Shown: in pieces, positions 1-8,003 of the stretch | Layout of the letters: every line of letters starts with the position of its first letter | Position numbering within the stretch: the stretch's first letter is position 1 | DNA from: Dechloromonas sp. HYN0024 | Lineage (GTDB): Bacteria > Pseudomonadota > Gammaproteobacteria > Burkholderiales > Rhodocyclaceae | Direction of reading: 5' to 3' | Length of the DNA stretch: 64,000 nt | Assembly (NCBI RefSeq): GCF_003441615.1 | Contig: NZ_CP031842.1 | Coordinates: 2,302,001-2,366,000, forward strand | Position numbers and translations under genes: made by a program | Notes under the pieces: generated by a model | The model's database searches: none | What the model saw: only the letters and a program-made list of their open reading frames with translations | What the model was told of the DNA's origin: nothing

Positions 1-6
1 GGTAAC

Positions 7-1305
7 TCATGGCGTTGCGAGTTTATGCGCCATATCGGCGAGATGCCCTCGATAGCGCCGGACGGCTCCGATCAGGTTCCACCACAGCCAGCCATTGGCA
101 ACAGCAAAGGCCAGACCCGCCACGCGGGCCAGCCACGCTGGAAAAATGGTGGCAGCAAGCAGCAGAGTCAGCGCGGCGACGTAAGCCAGCATCTGCCGGT
201 GCATGCCAACTTCGGCCAGAATCCTGTTCATGGCCGGGGCCGGCACCTTGGCCTGACCGAAACTTTGCAGATGCATCCACGACAGGAAGGGAATGATCTT
301 GTAGAGCATGCCGGTAATGCAGGGGACGAAGCCGCCAGCCACCAGCAAAATGCCAGAAATCACGGTCCAGCCGTCGAGGTCTGCGGCCGCCGGCCACAGC
401 GCAGCCAGTGACAGCAACACCAGGCCAACGGTCGAGCCGATCAGGCCCAGTTGCCAGTAGCGATACGTGGTATCCGGCCGCGCCCGCCGACGTTTGCCTT
501 GCAGACGCAGGGTCAGGCCAGCGAAGGCGATGCCGGCCAGCGCCATGCCCAACGGGGCAAGACGGACCAACCAGGGCCATTCGGCGACCAGGGCGAGACT
601 CCACAGTCCGAGCATGGCCAGCACGAAAATTGGGAACCACCACGAGGCACGGGCCGGATAGCCCGGCGTCAGCTGAAACATCGGCACCACGACATAGGCC
701 ATCGCGGCGAGCAGAACGCCAGCCCAGCCGCCCAATCCCCAGCCGGCATGCAGATCAGCGAGGGCCATCAGGGGCAAGGACCAGCCACCGGCCAGGGCCA
801 GCGCCAGGAAAACCCCATAGCCAACGACAACAGCCAGTCCGAACAGAGCCAGCTTGATACCGCGGATGGTCGGGCTGGTCGTCGGCACGCCGATCAGTGC
901 CCGTGCCGTCACGGCGAGAAAGTACAGTACGGTAAAGCCCAAGATGGCGGCGGCACAGCCCAGCAGGACAGGTGACGCGGCCAGAAATCCGGCGCCCAGC
1001 AGAAGCGCCCCGACCGACAGGCCAACATGGACCAGGCGGGCGACCACCAGCGAATTTTTCAGGCTGGCCCCGGCGACCACCGGCAGTATCTGGATCAGGG
1101 CACCCAGCATCACCTGCAGCATGAAGCCGATGGTCATCAGGTGGGTCGCCGCCAGCAGGCCGGGCGTCCACCGCGAAGCGAGAAGATCGGGCCCCTCGAA
1201 GGCCAGCAACAGTCCAGCGAGCACGGCAAATAGCGGCGCCGTCAGAAAGAACCGCAGCGGCGCCGCGAAGGGCGGGGCGTTCTCAAAGGCCAGCATGGCT
1301 TGCAC
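7..1305 (-). CDS. Polytopic membrane protein, NnrS/haem-copper-oxidase-I-like
   Basis: A 432-residue protein made almost entirely of hydrophobic segments, about twelve predicted membrane helices. Two helices carry histidines in settings typical of haem-binding membrane proteins (ATHLMTIGF near residue 55 and LHAGWGLGG near residue 190), which suggests an NnrS-like or oxidase-subunit-I-like fold; no full copper-site motif is visible. It is the last gene of a minus-strand run after DUF2249 and hemerythrin genes, a context seen with NO and oxygen responses. The open frame begins with GTG at 1305; an ATG three codons later (1296) is an alternative, and neither has a strong ribosome site. Transport, haem binding or electron transfer cannot be decided from sequence alone. 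Confidence 0.7.
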   Translation of the reverse strand: MQAMLAFENAPPFAAPLRFFLTAPLFAVLAGLLLAFEGPDLLASRWTPGLLAATHLMTIGFMLQVMLGALIQILPVVAGASLKNSLVVARLVHVGLSVGALLLGAGFLAASPVLLGCAAAILGFTVLYFLAVTARALIGVPTTSPTIRGIKLALFGLAVVVGYGVFLALALAGGWSLPLMALADLHAGWGLGGWAGVLLAAMAYVVVPMFQLTPGYPARASWWFPIFVLAMLGLWSLALVAEWPWLVRLAPLGMALAGIAFAGLTLRLQGKRRRARPDTTYRYWQLGLIGSTVGLVLLSLAALWPAAADLDGWTVISGILLVAGGFVPCITGMLYKIIPFLSWMHLQSFGQAKVPAPAMNRILAEVGMHRQMLAYVAALTLLLAATIFPAWLARVAGLAFAVANGWLWWNLIGAVRRYRGHLADMAHKLATP

Positions 1306-1334
1306 GGGACTCGGCTTTACAAAGAGGGGTCGGG

Positions 1335-1562
1335 TCAGCGCGAGATCAGAATCTCGAAGGTACCATCCGGCAACAATTCGGTTTGGTAATCGTGACCGTT
1401 CTGGCGCAGCACCTTATAGAGGGGATGTGGCTCGCGAAAAAGCAGCAGCAGCATCTTTTCGCCGTCCTTCAGCGTATCGAGCATTTCCATGGTCGCCACG
1501 AAGGGCCCGGGCGGCTCCATATAGCGGGCATCTACAACATGCGGGGTCTTGGCATGGTTCAT
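1335..1562 (-). CDS. DUF2249 family small protein
   Basis: A 75-residue soluble protein with the DUF2249 pattern: an early VVDARYMEPPGPF segment, a central helix and a C-terminal strand ending in FEILISR. The family has a TusA/SirA-like fold and often sits beside hemerythrin-like genes. The ATG at 1562 overlaps the TGA of the hemerythrin gene as ATGA, implying translational coupling, so this start is preferred over a GTG three codons upstream. No catalytic residue can be named, and the biochemical role is unknown. Confidence 0.75.
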   Translation of the reverse strand: MNHAKTPHVVDARYMEPPGPFVATMEMLDTLKDGEKMLLLLFREPHPLYKVLRQNGHDYQTELLPDGTFEILISR

Positions 1563-2005
1563 TCGTCGCACAACTCCGTTTCCAGCCGTTCGAGGATGGC
1601 TGGCGATTCGGCGCTCAGATGCTGGTCACACATCGGGTAGAGCATGTTCTCTTCCTTTATGTTGTGCTGCTGCATCATGATGACCAGGGTATCGGCCAGC
1701 CCGAGATAATCCTCGGCATTGGCCTTTTGCAGGGCATCCGCTGCGTCGACCATGAGGCTGCGCAGTTGTTCGTGCTCCATGCGCATGACCTGAGTCGGCC
1801 CCTGACGCATGCCGGTCTTCGCCTCGAAGGTCGGAAACAGCGTCTTTTCCTCGCTGTCGAAGTGAGCCAGCATGGCCGAGCGAAAATGCCCGAAGGTAGC
1901 ACTGGCCAACACCCAATCTCCCTTGCCGACGGCCTGCTCGGCTTCGGCAAACAGATCATCGCAGCGGCGATGGTCGTCGGTCATGAAACTGCGGATGGTG
2001 GTCAT
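1559..2005 (-). CDS. Hemerythrin-like di-iron protein
   Basis: A 148-residue all-helical protein with the hemerythrin ligand pattern: DDH at residues 10-12, an HFDSE block near 48 (H-x3-E), HEQ near 78 and HNIKEE near 113 followed by a C-terminal histidine. Such domains bind O2 (or NO) reversibly at a non-haem di-iron centre and act as sensors, carriers or scavengers. It is soluble with no fused output domain, so any signal must pass to a partner. The neighbouring ODP-type di-iron protein and receptor-like gene upstream, and the coupled DUF2249 gene downstream, suggest a gas-responsive operon. Confidence 0.85.
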   Translation of the reverse strand: MTTIRSFMTDDHRRCDDLFAEAEQAVGKGDWVLASATFGHFRSAMLAHFDSEEKTLFPTFEAKTGMRQGPTQVMRMEHEQLRSLMVDAADALQKANAEDYLGLADTLVIMMQQHNIKEENMLYPMCDQHLSAESPAILERLETELCDE

Positions 2006-2086
2006 TGGTGGCTCAGTGGCTGAAGGTGTCCCATTCTCGGGGCTTGACCCCTGAACACACCTTGACCATCATCAAATCCGGACCAA

Positions 2087-2827
2087 TCAGCCGCCGCAAG
2101 ATCCGACCTGCAATGCGTCGAACCAGTTGATGAAGCGCTGGACATCGGCCCCCTGGTAGATCGCGCCGTGTTGCGGGCAAAGCATGTCAATGTCTATCTT
2201 CGACACCCGCTCGCACCAGGCTCGCTTGGCCTCGTTGGAACCCATCCAGCGCCGATGAAAGCCCTCGGCATGACGAATGTGGGCATCGAAATTCTCGACA
2301 AACAACCCACTCTCTGCAGCCGGCAACAAGGCAGCCCCGACATCGCCGGAAAACAGAAGCTTGGCAACCTTGTCGTAAAGGTGAAAATTGCCCGACGAAT
2401 GCAGATAATGGGCTGGTACCGCCCTCAGTATCAGGCCGTCAAGGTTAATGTCGTCACCCTCGTCGGGAATCGCCACGAAGGTCTCTGCCGTGCCACCAAA
2501 ATGGGGGATGAATCCGGCCCACAGCCAGCTGACATGACAGCGTAGCTGCGGATTGAATTCTAGCCATAGGGCAAGCGACGAGCAGGTATCAGGATCCTGA
2601 TGCGAGGCGAAGATACCGCTCAGCGCCGAGGGGTCGAATTCCGATGACAGTGCCGAAAACACCGCCGGAAATATTTCAGCCCCGCCCGGATCGAGCAGCA
2701 ATCCCTTGCTGCCATGGGTCACCAGATACTCGTTGGTGTCGATCAGGTGATTGGCCTTGTCCGGATCGCGAACAATGGCCACCCATTTGTGATTGCCTTC
2801 CTGAAAGATCGTCTTGGTTTTTTTCAC
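2087..2827 (-). CDS. ODP-type di-iron metallo-beta-lactamase-fold protein
   Basis: A 246-residue metallo-beta-lactamase-fold protein resembling the oxygen-binding di-iron half of flavodiiron proteins. All six expected metal ligands are visible: HQDPD (H, D, D), the histidine of YLHSSGN, the aspartate of FSGDVG and the histidine of CPQHG. There is no C-terminal flavodoxin domain, so it is not a complete flavodiiron NO/O2 reductase; ODP-type proteins in spirochaetes are oxygen sensors for chemotaxis. A GTG at 2827 is preferred because AGGAG lies seven bases upstream; an ATG at 2845 lacks a ribosome site. It follows the receptor-like gene by 18 bases, consistent with a functional pair. Confidence 0.8.
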   Translation of the reverse strand: MKKTKTIFQEGNHKWVAIVRDPDKANHLIDTNEYLVTHGSKGLLLDPGGAEIFPAVFSALSSEFDPSALSGIFASHQDPDTCSSLALWLEFNPQLRCHVSWLWAGFIPHFGGTAETFVAIPDEGDDINLDGLILRAVPAHYLHSSGNFHLYDKVAKLLFSGDVGAALLPAAESGLFVENFDAHIRHAEGFHRRWMGSNEAKRAWCERVSKIDIDMLCPQHGAIYQGADVQRFINWFDALQVGSCGG

Positions 2828-2845
2828 GCATCCGCTCCTGTACAT

Positions 2846-3487
2846 TCACCTGCCGGCAAAAAAGGCTGACCGGCGCAGCGCTTCGAGCGAAGCGCGAATT
2901 TCTTCGACCACACCATCGAATTCTCCTGAAACCTGAGACAGCGGCACAGCAAAGGCCTGGCCGTAAGCCGCCTCGATCTTTGCCGACTTGGCCAGCATGC
3001 CGCCCAGTTCGACCAACTGGAATGCATCGTCAAGGGCCCGCTTGAGCTGTTTGCGCAAGCCAACCAGATGCTGGGCATGCTCGGTACTTTTCCGCTCCCT
3101 TTCGGCCAAGACCTCGGTCAGCCGGCCCACCCGCGACGTTTCGACCGCCTGACGGAGCAGCCGGGTATGACGGATATCCTGCAAGACCAGCGAAACTTCG
3201 GCGACGCAGGCATGGATCAGCGCTGTGAGCCCGGCCATGCTGTCGCGCAGATCCTGCGAAAACACCCGCAGTTCATTCGACAGCACGCCAAAGCCACGGG
3301 CTGCCGTACCGGCCCGCTTGGCCAGAAAAATAGCATTGAGCGCCATAATGTTGATCTTGAAGGCAACGCCGACAATCGACTTGATTTCCTCGTTGATGCG
3401 CACAATGCGCAAGAGATCGCCCCTGGCCTGCTCGGCCCAGGCTGAGCCACTGAACGATTGCGGACTGATCATCATTCGGACATCCAT
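2846..3487 (-). CDS. Soluble, degenerate methyl-accepting-chemotaxis-like protein
   Basis: A 213-residue protein with no membrane segment. Residues 40-80 (KINIMALNAIFLAKRAG then ARGFGVLSNELRVFSQDL) match the hairpin tip of chemoreceptors, normally [17 protein letters not shown] then [15 protein letters not shown]. The glutamate normally following NAAI is replaced by a large hydrophobic residue and only one signalling arm is clear. The C-terminal half is coiled-coil-like. It probably derives from an MCP cytoplasmic domain, but binding to CheA/CheW is doubtful. Its position directly upstream of the ODP-type di-iron gene suggests a two-protein oxygen sensor. The start at 3487 is uncertain; ATGs follow at codons 5 and 6. 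Confidence 0.65.
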   Translation of the reverse strand: MDVRMMISPQSFSGSAWAEQARGDLLRIVRINEEIKSIVGVAFKINIMALNAIFLAKRAGTAARGFGVLSNELRVFSQDLRDSMAGLTALIHACVAEVSLVLQDIRHTRLLRQAVETSRVGRLTEVLAERERKSTEHAQHLVGLRKQLKRALDDAFQLVELGGMLAKSAKIEAAYGQAFAVPLSQVSGEFDGVVEEIRASLEALRRSAFFAGR

Positions 3488-3502
3488 ACCCTGTAGTCCC
3501 TG

Positions 3503-5251
3503 CTATTTTTCCAGCACATAGGTACCGGGCGCATCGGCCAGGGCCGGGAACTTCCGGTTGGCTGCCGGGTAGGCATCGACGAGATCACCGGTCCGTTCGC
3601 CAAGCCAGCGGGTCCAGTCGTCCCACCACGTTCCTGTCTTCTTTTCCGCCCGGTCAAACCAGTGTTCCCAATGCTCGTTACGTTCCGGCTCACCGATCCA
3701 GTAGGCCCGCTTGGGCGGATTGGCCGGCGGATTGACGATACCGAGAATATGACCGGAGGTCGACAGAACGAAGCGCACCGGCGCCTTGACGTTGATCTGC
3801 TTGCGGATGCGATAGCATTGCTTCCACGGCGCGATATGGTCGTCCTCGGCAGTCACCGCGTAGAGGGGCTGCTCGATCAGGTCGAGGTCAATCGACTGAT
3901 CGGCGATGGTCAGCTTGTCGCGTTTGATCAGGTTGTTGTGGAGATACATCTCGCGTAGGTAATAGGAATGCATGGCCTGCGGCATGCGCGTCGTATCCAT
4001 GTTCCAGAACAGCACATCGAAAGCCGGTAACGGCTCGCCAAGCAGGTAGCTGTTGACCCAGTAATGCCAGATCAGCGGGTTCGAGCGCAGCATGCGGAAA
4101 GAGCCGGCCATTTCGCTGCCGTCGAGGTAGCCCTTCTTGGCCATCGACTCTTCCAGTGCTCCGATACAGGCTTCGTCGATGAAGACATCGATGTCGCCGG
4201 GATGGGAGAAATCAGTCAGGGTGGTGAACAATGTCCAGTGCGCGACCGGCAGTTTTCCGGCGGCGAAATGCTTGTTGGCCCAGGCCATGTAGGTGGTGAC
4301 CAGGGTGCCACCGATGCAGTAACCGACCAGATGGACTTTGGGCACCTTGCAGAACTCAGTCGCCACCCGCACGACCTCATTGACGCCTTCGAGCAGGTAA
4401 TCGTCGAAACGGATATCAGACAGATCCGCCCCCGGGTTCTTCCAGCTCGTGATGAACACCGAGAAGCCCTGATCGGTCAGATGCTTGACCATGCTTTTCT
4501 TCGCGGTCAGATCAAGAATATAGAACTTGTTGATCCACGGCGTGATGATGACGATGGGCATCGCCCGCACCTTGGCCGTCGTTGGCGCAAAATGGATCAG
4601 CTCGACCAGACGGTTGCGGAAGACCACCTTGCCCGGTGTCGTCGCCAGATCCTTGCCGACAGTGAAGGCATCAGGCTCGACCATCAGGATATTCTTGGCC
4701 TTGACGTCACGCTGGAAGTTTTCCCAGCCCTGCTTCAGGCTTTCGCCCTTGGTTTCAACGCAACGCTGGATGGCTACCGGATTGAGCCAGAAGAAGTTGG
4801 TCGGCGCCACCATGTTCAGCCATTTGCGCAGCCAGAAGGCGGCGCGGCGACGTTCCTTGTCGGACAAGCCCGGCGTCTCGAAATACATGTCTTCGAGCCG
4901 GTGGGTAAAGGCGATATACCATTCCTTGATGATGTCCCAGGTAGCCGACTCGGTCCACACCGGATCGGCAAAACGGGCATCATCAATATTCGGCCGGATC
5001 ACGTCGTCGGACCGAATACCCAGCGCCCGGCGCATCAGATGCGACTGCAGGGCCACCAGATCGGCCGACAAGCCGCTCATGGTCCGTGCCAACTCCTGCG
5101 GGTGCATCAGCCAGGCCATCTGCGCATTGAGCAGCGAGGTGGTCACGCCATACGGATCGATGGCGCTACTGACGGCCTTGCCGAGCGACTCGACGGGGCT
5201 CGGGTGATCGATATCAACAGTGTTGCGACGGGCTGTTCCATTACCAGACAT
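3503..5251 (-). CDS. phaC: Class I poly(3-hydroxyalkanoate) synthase
   Basis: A 582-residue alpha/beta-hydrolase-type polymerase, the usual length for class I PhaC, joining (R)-3-hydroxyacyl-CoA monomers into PHA at the granule surface. The lipase-like box GYCIGGT places the nucleophilic cysteine near residue 312; the catalytic aspartate lies in AEDDHIAPW and the histidine in SGHILGIVNPP. The N-terminal PhaC domain precedes the hydrolase core. The ATG at 5251 has GAGGGG six bases upstream. No phaA, phaB or phasin gene lies next to it, so monomer supply is encoded elsewhere; a MaoC-type hydratase domain is encoded about 10 kb away. Confidence 0.95.
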   Translation of the reverse strand: MSGNGTARRNTVDIDHPSPVESLGKAVSSAIDPYGVTTSLLNAQMAWLMHPQELARTMSGLSADLVALQSHLMRRALGIRSDDVIRPNIDDARFADPVWTESATWDIIKEWYIAFTHRLEDMYFETPGLSDKERRRAAFWLRKWLNMVAPTNFFWLNPVAIQRCVETKGESLKQGWENFQRDVKAKNILMVEPDAFTVGKDLATTPGKVVFRNRLVELIHFAPTTAKVRAMPIVIITPWINKFYILDLTAKKSMVKHLTDQGFSVFITSWKNPGADLSDIRFDDYLLEGVNEVVRVATEFCKVPKVHLVGYCIGGTLVTTYMAWANKHFAAGKLPVAHWTLFTTLTDFSHPGDIDVFIDEACIGALEESMAKKGYLDGSEMAGSFRMLRSNPLIWHYWVNSYLLGEPLPAFDVLFWNMDTTRMPQAMHSYYLREMYLHNNLIKRDKLTIADQSIDLDLIEQPLYAVTAEDDHIAPWKQCYRIRKQINVKAPVRFVLSTSGHILGIVNPPANPPKRAYWIGEPERNEHWEHWFDRAEKKTGTWWDDWTRWLGERTGDLVDAYPAANRKFPALADAPGTYVLEK

Positions 5252-5461
5252 GACATTCCCCTCTTACTGATGCGTGCTGCGCTACCTGAATCATTGACCT
5301 TGCTGACGCCCAAAACCGACCGCCATTGCGCCTCAGCGGGGCAACTCAACGGCAGTGTACGGGAATCGGGAGCAGCCTGTTTTAATTCCTTCGGACTTGG
5401 CGTAGCATGAACCTCAACAAGGCGGAATGCAACGCCAGCAGACCATTTCAGGAGGTTAGGC

Positions 5462-5905
5462 ATGTTCACGCATATCTTTGTACCGACCGACGGTTCCGAA
5501 CTCTCGCGCGCCACGGCGCAACGTGCCGTTTCCTTCGCCAAGGAGGCCGGTGCCCGCATCACCGCCTTTTTCGCCAAACCGGAATATCCCATCGCCTACT
5601 TCGGTGAAGGTGCCCTGATCGACCCGACGACGCCCGAAAAATTTGCCGAACTGGCCGACCAGCAAGCCCACGAATATCTCGGCGAAGTCGAGAAAATGTG
5701 CGCAGACGCCGGCGTCCAGTGCAGCACCGTAGCTGCAACCAGCGACATTCCCTACGAAGCGATCATCGAAGCCGCCGAAAAATCCGGTTGCGACCTGATC
5801 TTCATGGCCTCCCACGGACGCCGCGGCTTCAGCGGTTTCCTGCTTGGCAGCGAGACCAACAAGGTACTCACCCATTCCAAGGTGCCGGTACTGGTGTATC
5901 GCTGA
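5462..5905 (+). CDS. Universal stress protein, UspA family
   Basis: A 147-residue single-domain Usp protein with N-terminal HIFVPTDGSELS and the C-terminal nucleotide-binding signature ASHGRRG followed by GSETNKVL, so it belongs to the ATP-binding branch. Such proteins are made in stationary phase, starvation or low oxygen. AGGAGGT lies just upstream of the ATG, a strong ribosome site. It diverges from phaC across a 210-base gap, which suggests both may respond to storage or oxygen conditions, although no confirmed operator was found there. Confidence 0.9.
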   Translation: MFTHIFVPTDGSELSRATAQRAVSFAKEAGARITAFFAKPEYPIAYFGEGALIDPTTPEKFAELADQQAHEYLGEVEKMCADAGVQCSTVAATSDIPYEAIIEAAEKSGCDLIFMASHGRRGFSGFLLGSETNKVLTHSKVPVLVYR

Positions 5906-5923
5906 ATAAGCGGCCATCACCTG

Positions 5924-6637
5924 TCAACGGCCGGCGCATCCCCCCTGCCCGGGCCGGATGCGGCAGAGCACCTCGCCACTGACCGTATCGACAAAGTCGA
6001 CTGACTCAAGCCGGCTAAGAAAATAGCGTTTCTTCAGCGTGAAATCAGTCGGCTTGCCGTAGATGGCCTTCCAGAAGGTTGTGCTTTCGCTGATCACCGG
6101 TTCGATCAGCCGCGCCGTCGCCCGCATCCCCAATCGCCCAGCCACGTCGGCCAACAGACTGGCCGAAAAGCCGGCGTCGTCATCGCTGGTACGCGGGTAA
6201 AAATCGTAAAGGTTGTCGAAGGCCAGAAAATAGTCGTAGCGCCAGCTAACCTTCATCTGCTGCGGCGTGCCGATCTTGTCCTCGGCAGCGTATTCACCTC
6301 GCTCGACAAGGACCGACTGGAGAGGCAGAAATTTGTACTGGTAATAGTCGTCGAGGGCGGGGTCAGCCAGCGGTCGCCAGCTCCAGCCCTCGGCAATCTG
6401 GTTGAAGGCCATGCGATAGAGAAGGTCGATGCGCTCGCCATTCGGCTCAACGACCAATCCCCCGCCGGCCGCCAGATCGATGTCGACCTCAACCATTTGC
6501 CCAACCGTTGCGCTTATGCCGCTGGGCGACAAGGCGGCGATAGCGGCGAATTGTCGATCAGCCGGTTCAGCCGCATGTGCCGCATCAAAAAAGGCGGCGA
6601 CCAGAGTCGCCGCGAATGTGTATCTGAGGAAAAACAT
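5924..6637 (-). CDS. Secreted protein of unknown function
   Basis: A 237-residue protein whose first 22 residues form a Sec signal peptide with likely cleavage after AAHA. The mature part is rich in aromatic residues (GWSWRPL, DDYYQYKF, LAFDNLYDFY) and ends with a two-cysteine segment, CRIRPGQGGC, that could form a disulphide. I do not recognise the family. The ATG at 6637 has AGG five bases upstream. It stands alone between convergent uspA and co-directional comB, so context gives no function. It is probably periplasmic. Confidence 0.6.
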   Translation of the reverse strand: MFFLRYTFAATLVAAFFDAAHAAEPADRQFAAIAALSPSGISATVGQMVEVDIDLAAGGGLVVEPNGERIDLLYRMAFNQIAEGWSWRPLADPALDDYYQYKFLPLQSVLVERGEYAAEDKIGTPQQMKVSWRYDYFLAFDNLYDFYPRTSDDDAGFSASLLADVAGRLGMRATARLIEPVISESTTFWKAIYGKPTDFTLKKRYFLSRLESVDFVDTVSGEVLCRIRPGQGGCAGR

Positions 6638-6739
6638 ATCGACCTGAAACGCCTCCCATGGGGCAACAAGTCAGAAAGATTTTCTGCCTGAAAACCGCCG
6701 CCGCCCATGATGCATATCAACAAATTTTGCCGGCGATGC

Positions 6740-7435
6740 TCAGTCCGGCAGGCTGATGACAAGCTGATGCGCAGCGCAGCGCACGGGCATGGCAAAGTCG
6801 AAATAATCCGGCCGGGCGGCCAGACCGAGATCGGCCAAAGGTAGATTGGGCCAGGTGCCAGCCGTAAACCGCCGCCCGAAATCCGACATGCGGACCCGCT
6901 CGGCAAAAACCTCAGGATTAACCGGTTCGCTGCGCAACAGGGATTCGATGTAATCGGCGCAGGCGATGTCCTCGTCGCCATCGCGATCAACCCATTCACC
7001 GGTGATCACGAAGCAGACCTCATCAGCCCCAGCCTGACGGATCGCTGCCGCCGTAGCCCGGGCGCAGACCAGGCTGGTTGCATAGAGATGCCGCGCCTGA
7101 CGAAAACGCTGCAGGCCGCGCACTCCGGCCGCCGTCGTCATGACGACATTTTTCCCGGCCAGATCGGCCGACATCAGTTGCGAGGGCGAGTTGCCAAAAT
7201 CAAAACCAGGTACCGGGTCACCGCCCCCCACCGCCCCCACCGAGACGGCATTGGCCAGCCGCCCGAACAGCGCCGTCGCCTCGACAATGCCCTCAACCGG
7301 ATAGATCGCCCGAGCCCCTCGTGCCAGCGCAACCGCCGCCGTCGTGAACGAGCGCAGAACATCGATGACAACCACCGTATCGGTAGCAATCGGCTGGTTC
7401 TGCAGGCGATTGAGGAAAAGTCGGGAAAACCTCAT
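6740..7435 (-). CDS. comB: ComB-like 2-phosphosulfolactate phosphatase family protein
   Basis: A 231-residue protein matching the ComB family: VVVIDVLRSFTTAA near the N terminus, DFGNSPSQL, MTTAAGVRG and a CARATAAAIR helix. The archetype is a magnesium-dependent phosphatase acting on 2-phosphosulfolactate in coenzyme M synthesis; bacterial relatives often occur where no coenzyme M pathway is evident, so the substrate here is uncertain. The ATG at 7435 is chosen over an upstream TTG. It lies downstream of hoxW on the same strand across a 67-base gap, so a shared transcript is possible but unproven. Confidence 0.75.
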   Translation of the reverse strand: MRFSRLFLNRLQNQPIATDTVVVIDVLRSFTTAAVALARGARAIYPVEGIVEATALFGRLANAVSVGAVGGGDPVPGFDFGNSPSQLMSADLAGKNVVMTTAAGVRGLQRFRQARHLYATSLVCARATAAAIRQAGADEVCFVITGEWVDRDGDEDIACADYIESLLRSEPVNPEVFAERVRMSDFGRRFTAGTWPNLPLADLGLAARPDYFDFAMPVRCAAHQLVISLPD

Positions 7436-7502
7436 GGATGACAACCAAGCGTATCCGGAAGTGCCAGCATATCCCCAAGCCGAGGTTTAGCGCAAAGCCT
7501 GA

Positions 7503-8003
7503 TCAGCCCTTGGTCGGCCCTGATTTCTCTTCCCAGACAACCAGCGCGGCTTGTTGGCAAAGCCCAGTGAGCAAGCCGAAGGCCAATTCCAGATGTTGAC
7601 TCGCGGCGCCTGACAAGGGCTCGCCCAGTTCAAAACCCTCACCACGAATACACAGCACAAAGGCTGGTGGCGGTGGTTCTCCTTCGGTCTGGACATAGAC
7701 CTGCAACACCGCTTCGGGCGGTAGTTCGTGGGTGGTGCAGGCGGCGCCGCTGGCCGGGGCGATTCGCTCGAAGGTAAAGGGTCCCGGTGTGTTGGCACCG
7801 GCATCGATGAACAGGGCGAGTTGCCGGCCCTGGAGGTCGAGGGCGTGTTCGATCTGGAGTTGGAAGTCCTCGATCAGCTCGAATTGATCGGCCAGCCCTT
7901 CCTGGTCCAGCCACGCTTCCAACCGGGCGCAGCATTCCGGCCCGATGGCGTCATCGCCACGACTCGGGTTGCCGACGGCGAAGATGACAACTGGTGCGCT
8001 CAC
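7503..8003 (-). CDS. hoxW: Hydrogenase maturation endopeptidase HoxW
   Basis: A 166-residue member of the HyaD/HycI/HoxW protease family. It opens with FAVGNPSRGDDAIGP, the family signature whose acidic residues contact nickel, and has IDAGAN near residue 88. It removes the C-terminal extension of the large subunit after nickel insertion, here after the histidine of the DPCxxCxxH motif of HoxH. The start is a GTG whose GTGA overlaps the hoxH stop, so protease and substrate are translationally coupled. Confidence 0.9.
   Translation of the reverse strand: MSAPVVIFAVGNPSRGDDAIGPECCARLEAWLDQEGLADQFELIEDFQLQIEHALDLQGRQLALFIDAGANTPGPFTFERIAPASGAACTTHELPPEAVLQVYVQTEGEPPPPAFVLCIRGEGFELGEPLSGAASQHLELAFGLLTGLCQQAALVVWEEKSGPTKG

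Noticed and set aside
2039..2051. Small hairpin GGGG-TCAAG-CCCC between the ODP and hemerythrin genes
   Set aside because: A four-base stem without a T-tract is too weak to call a terminator.
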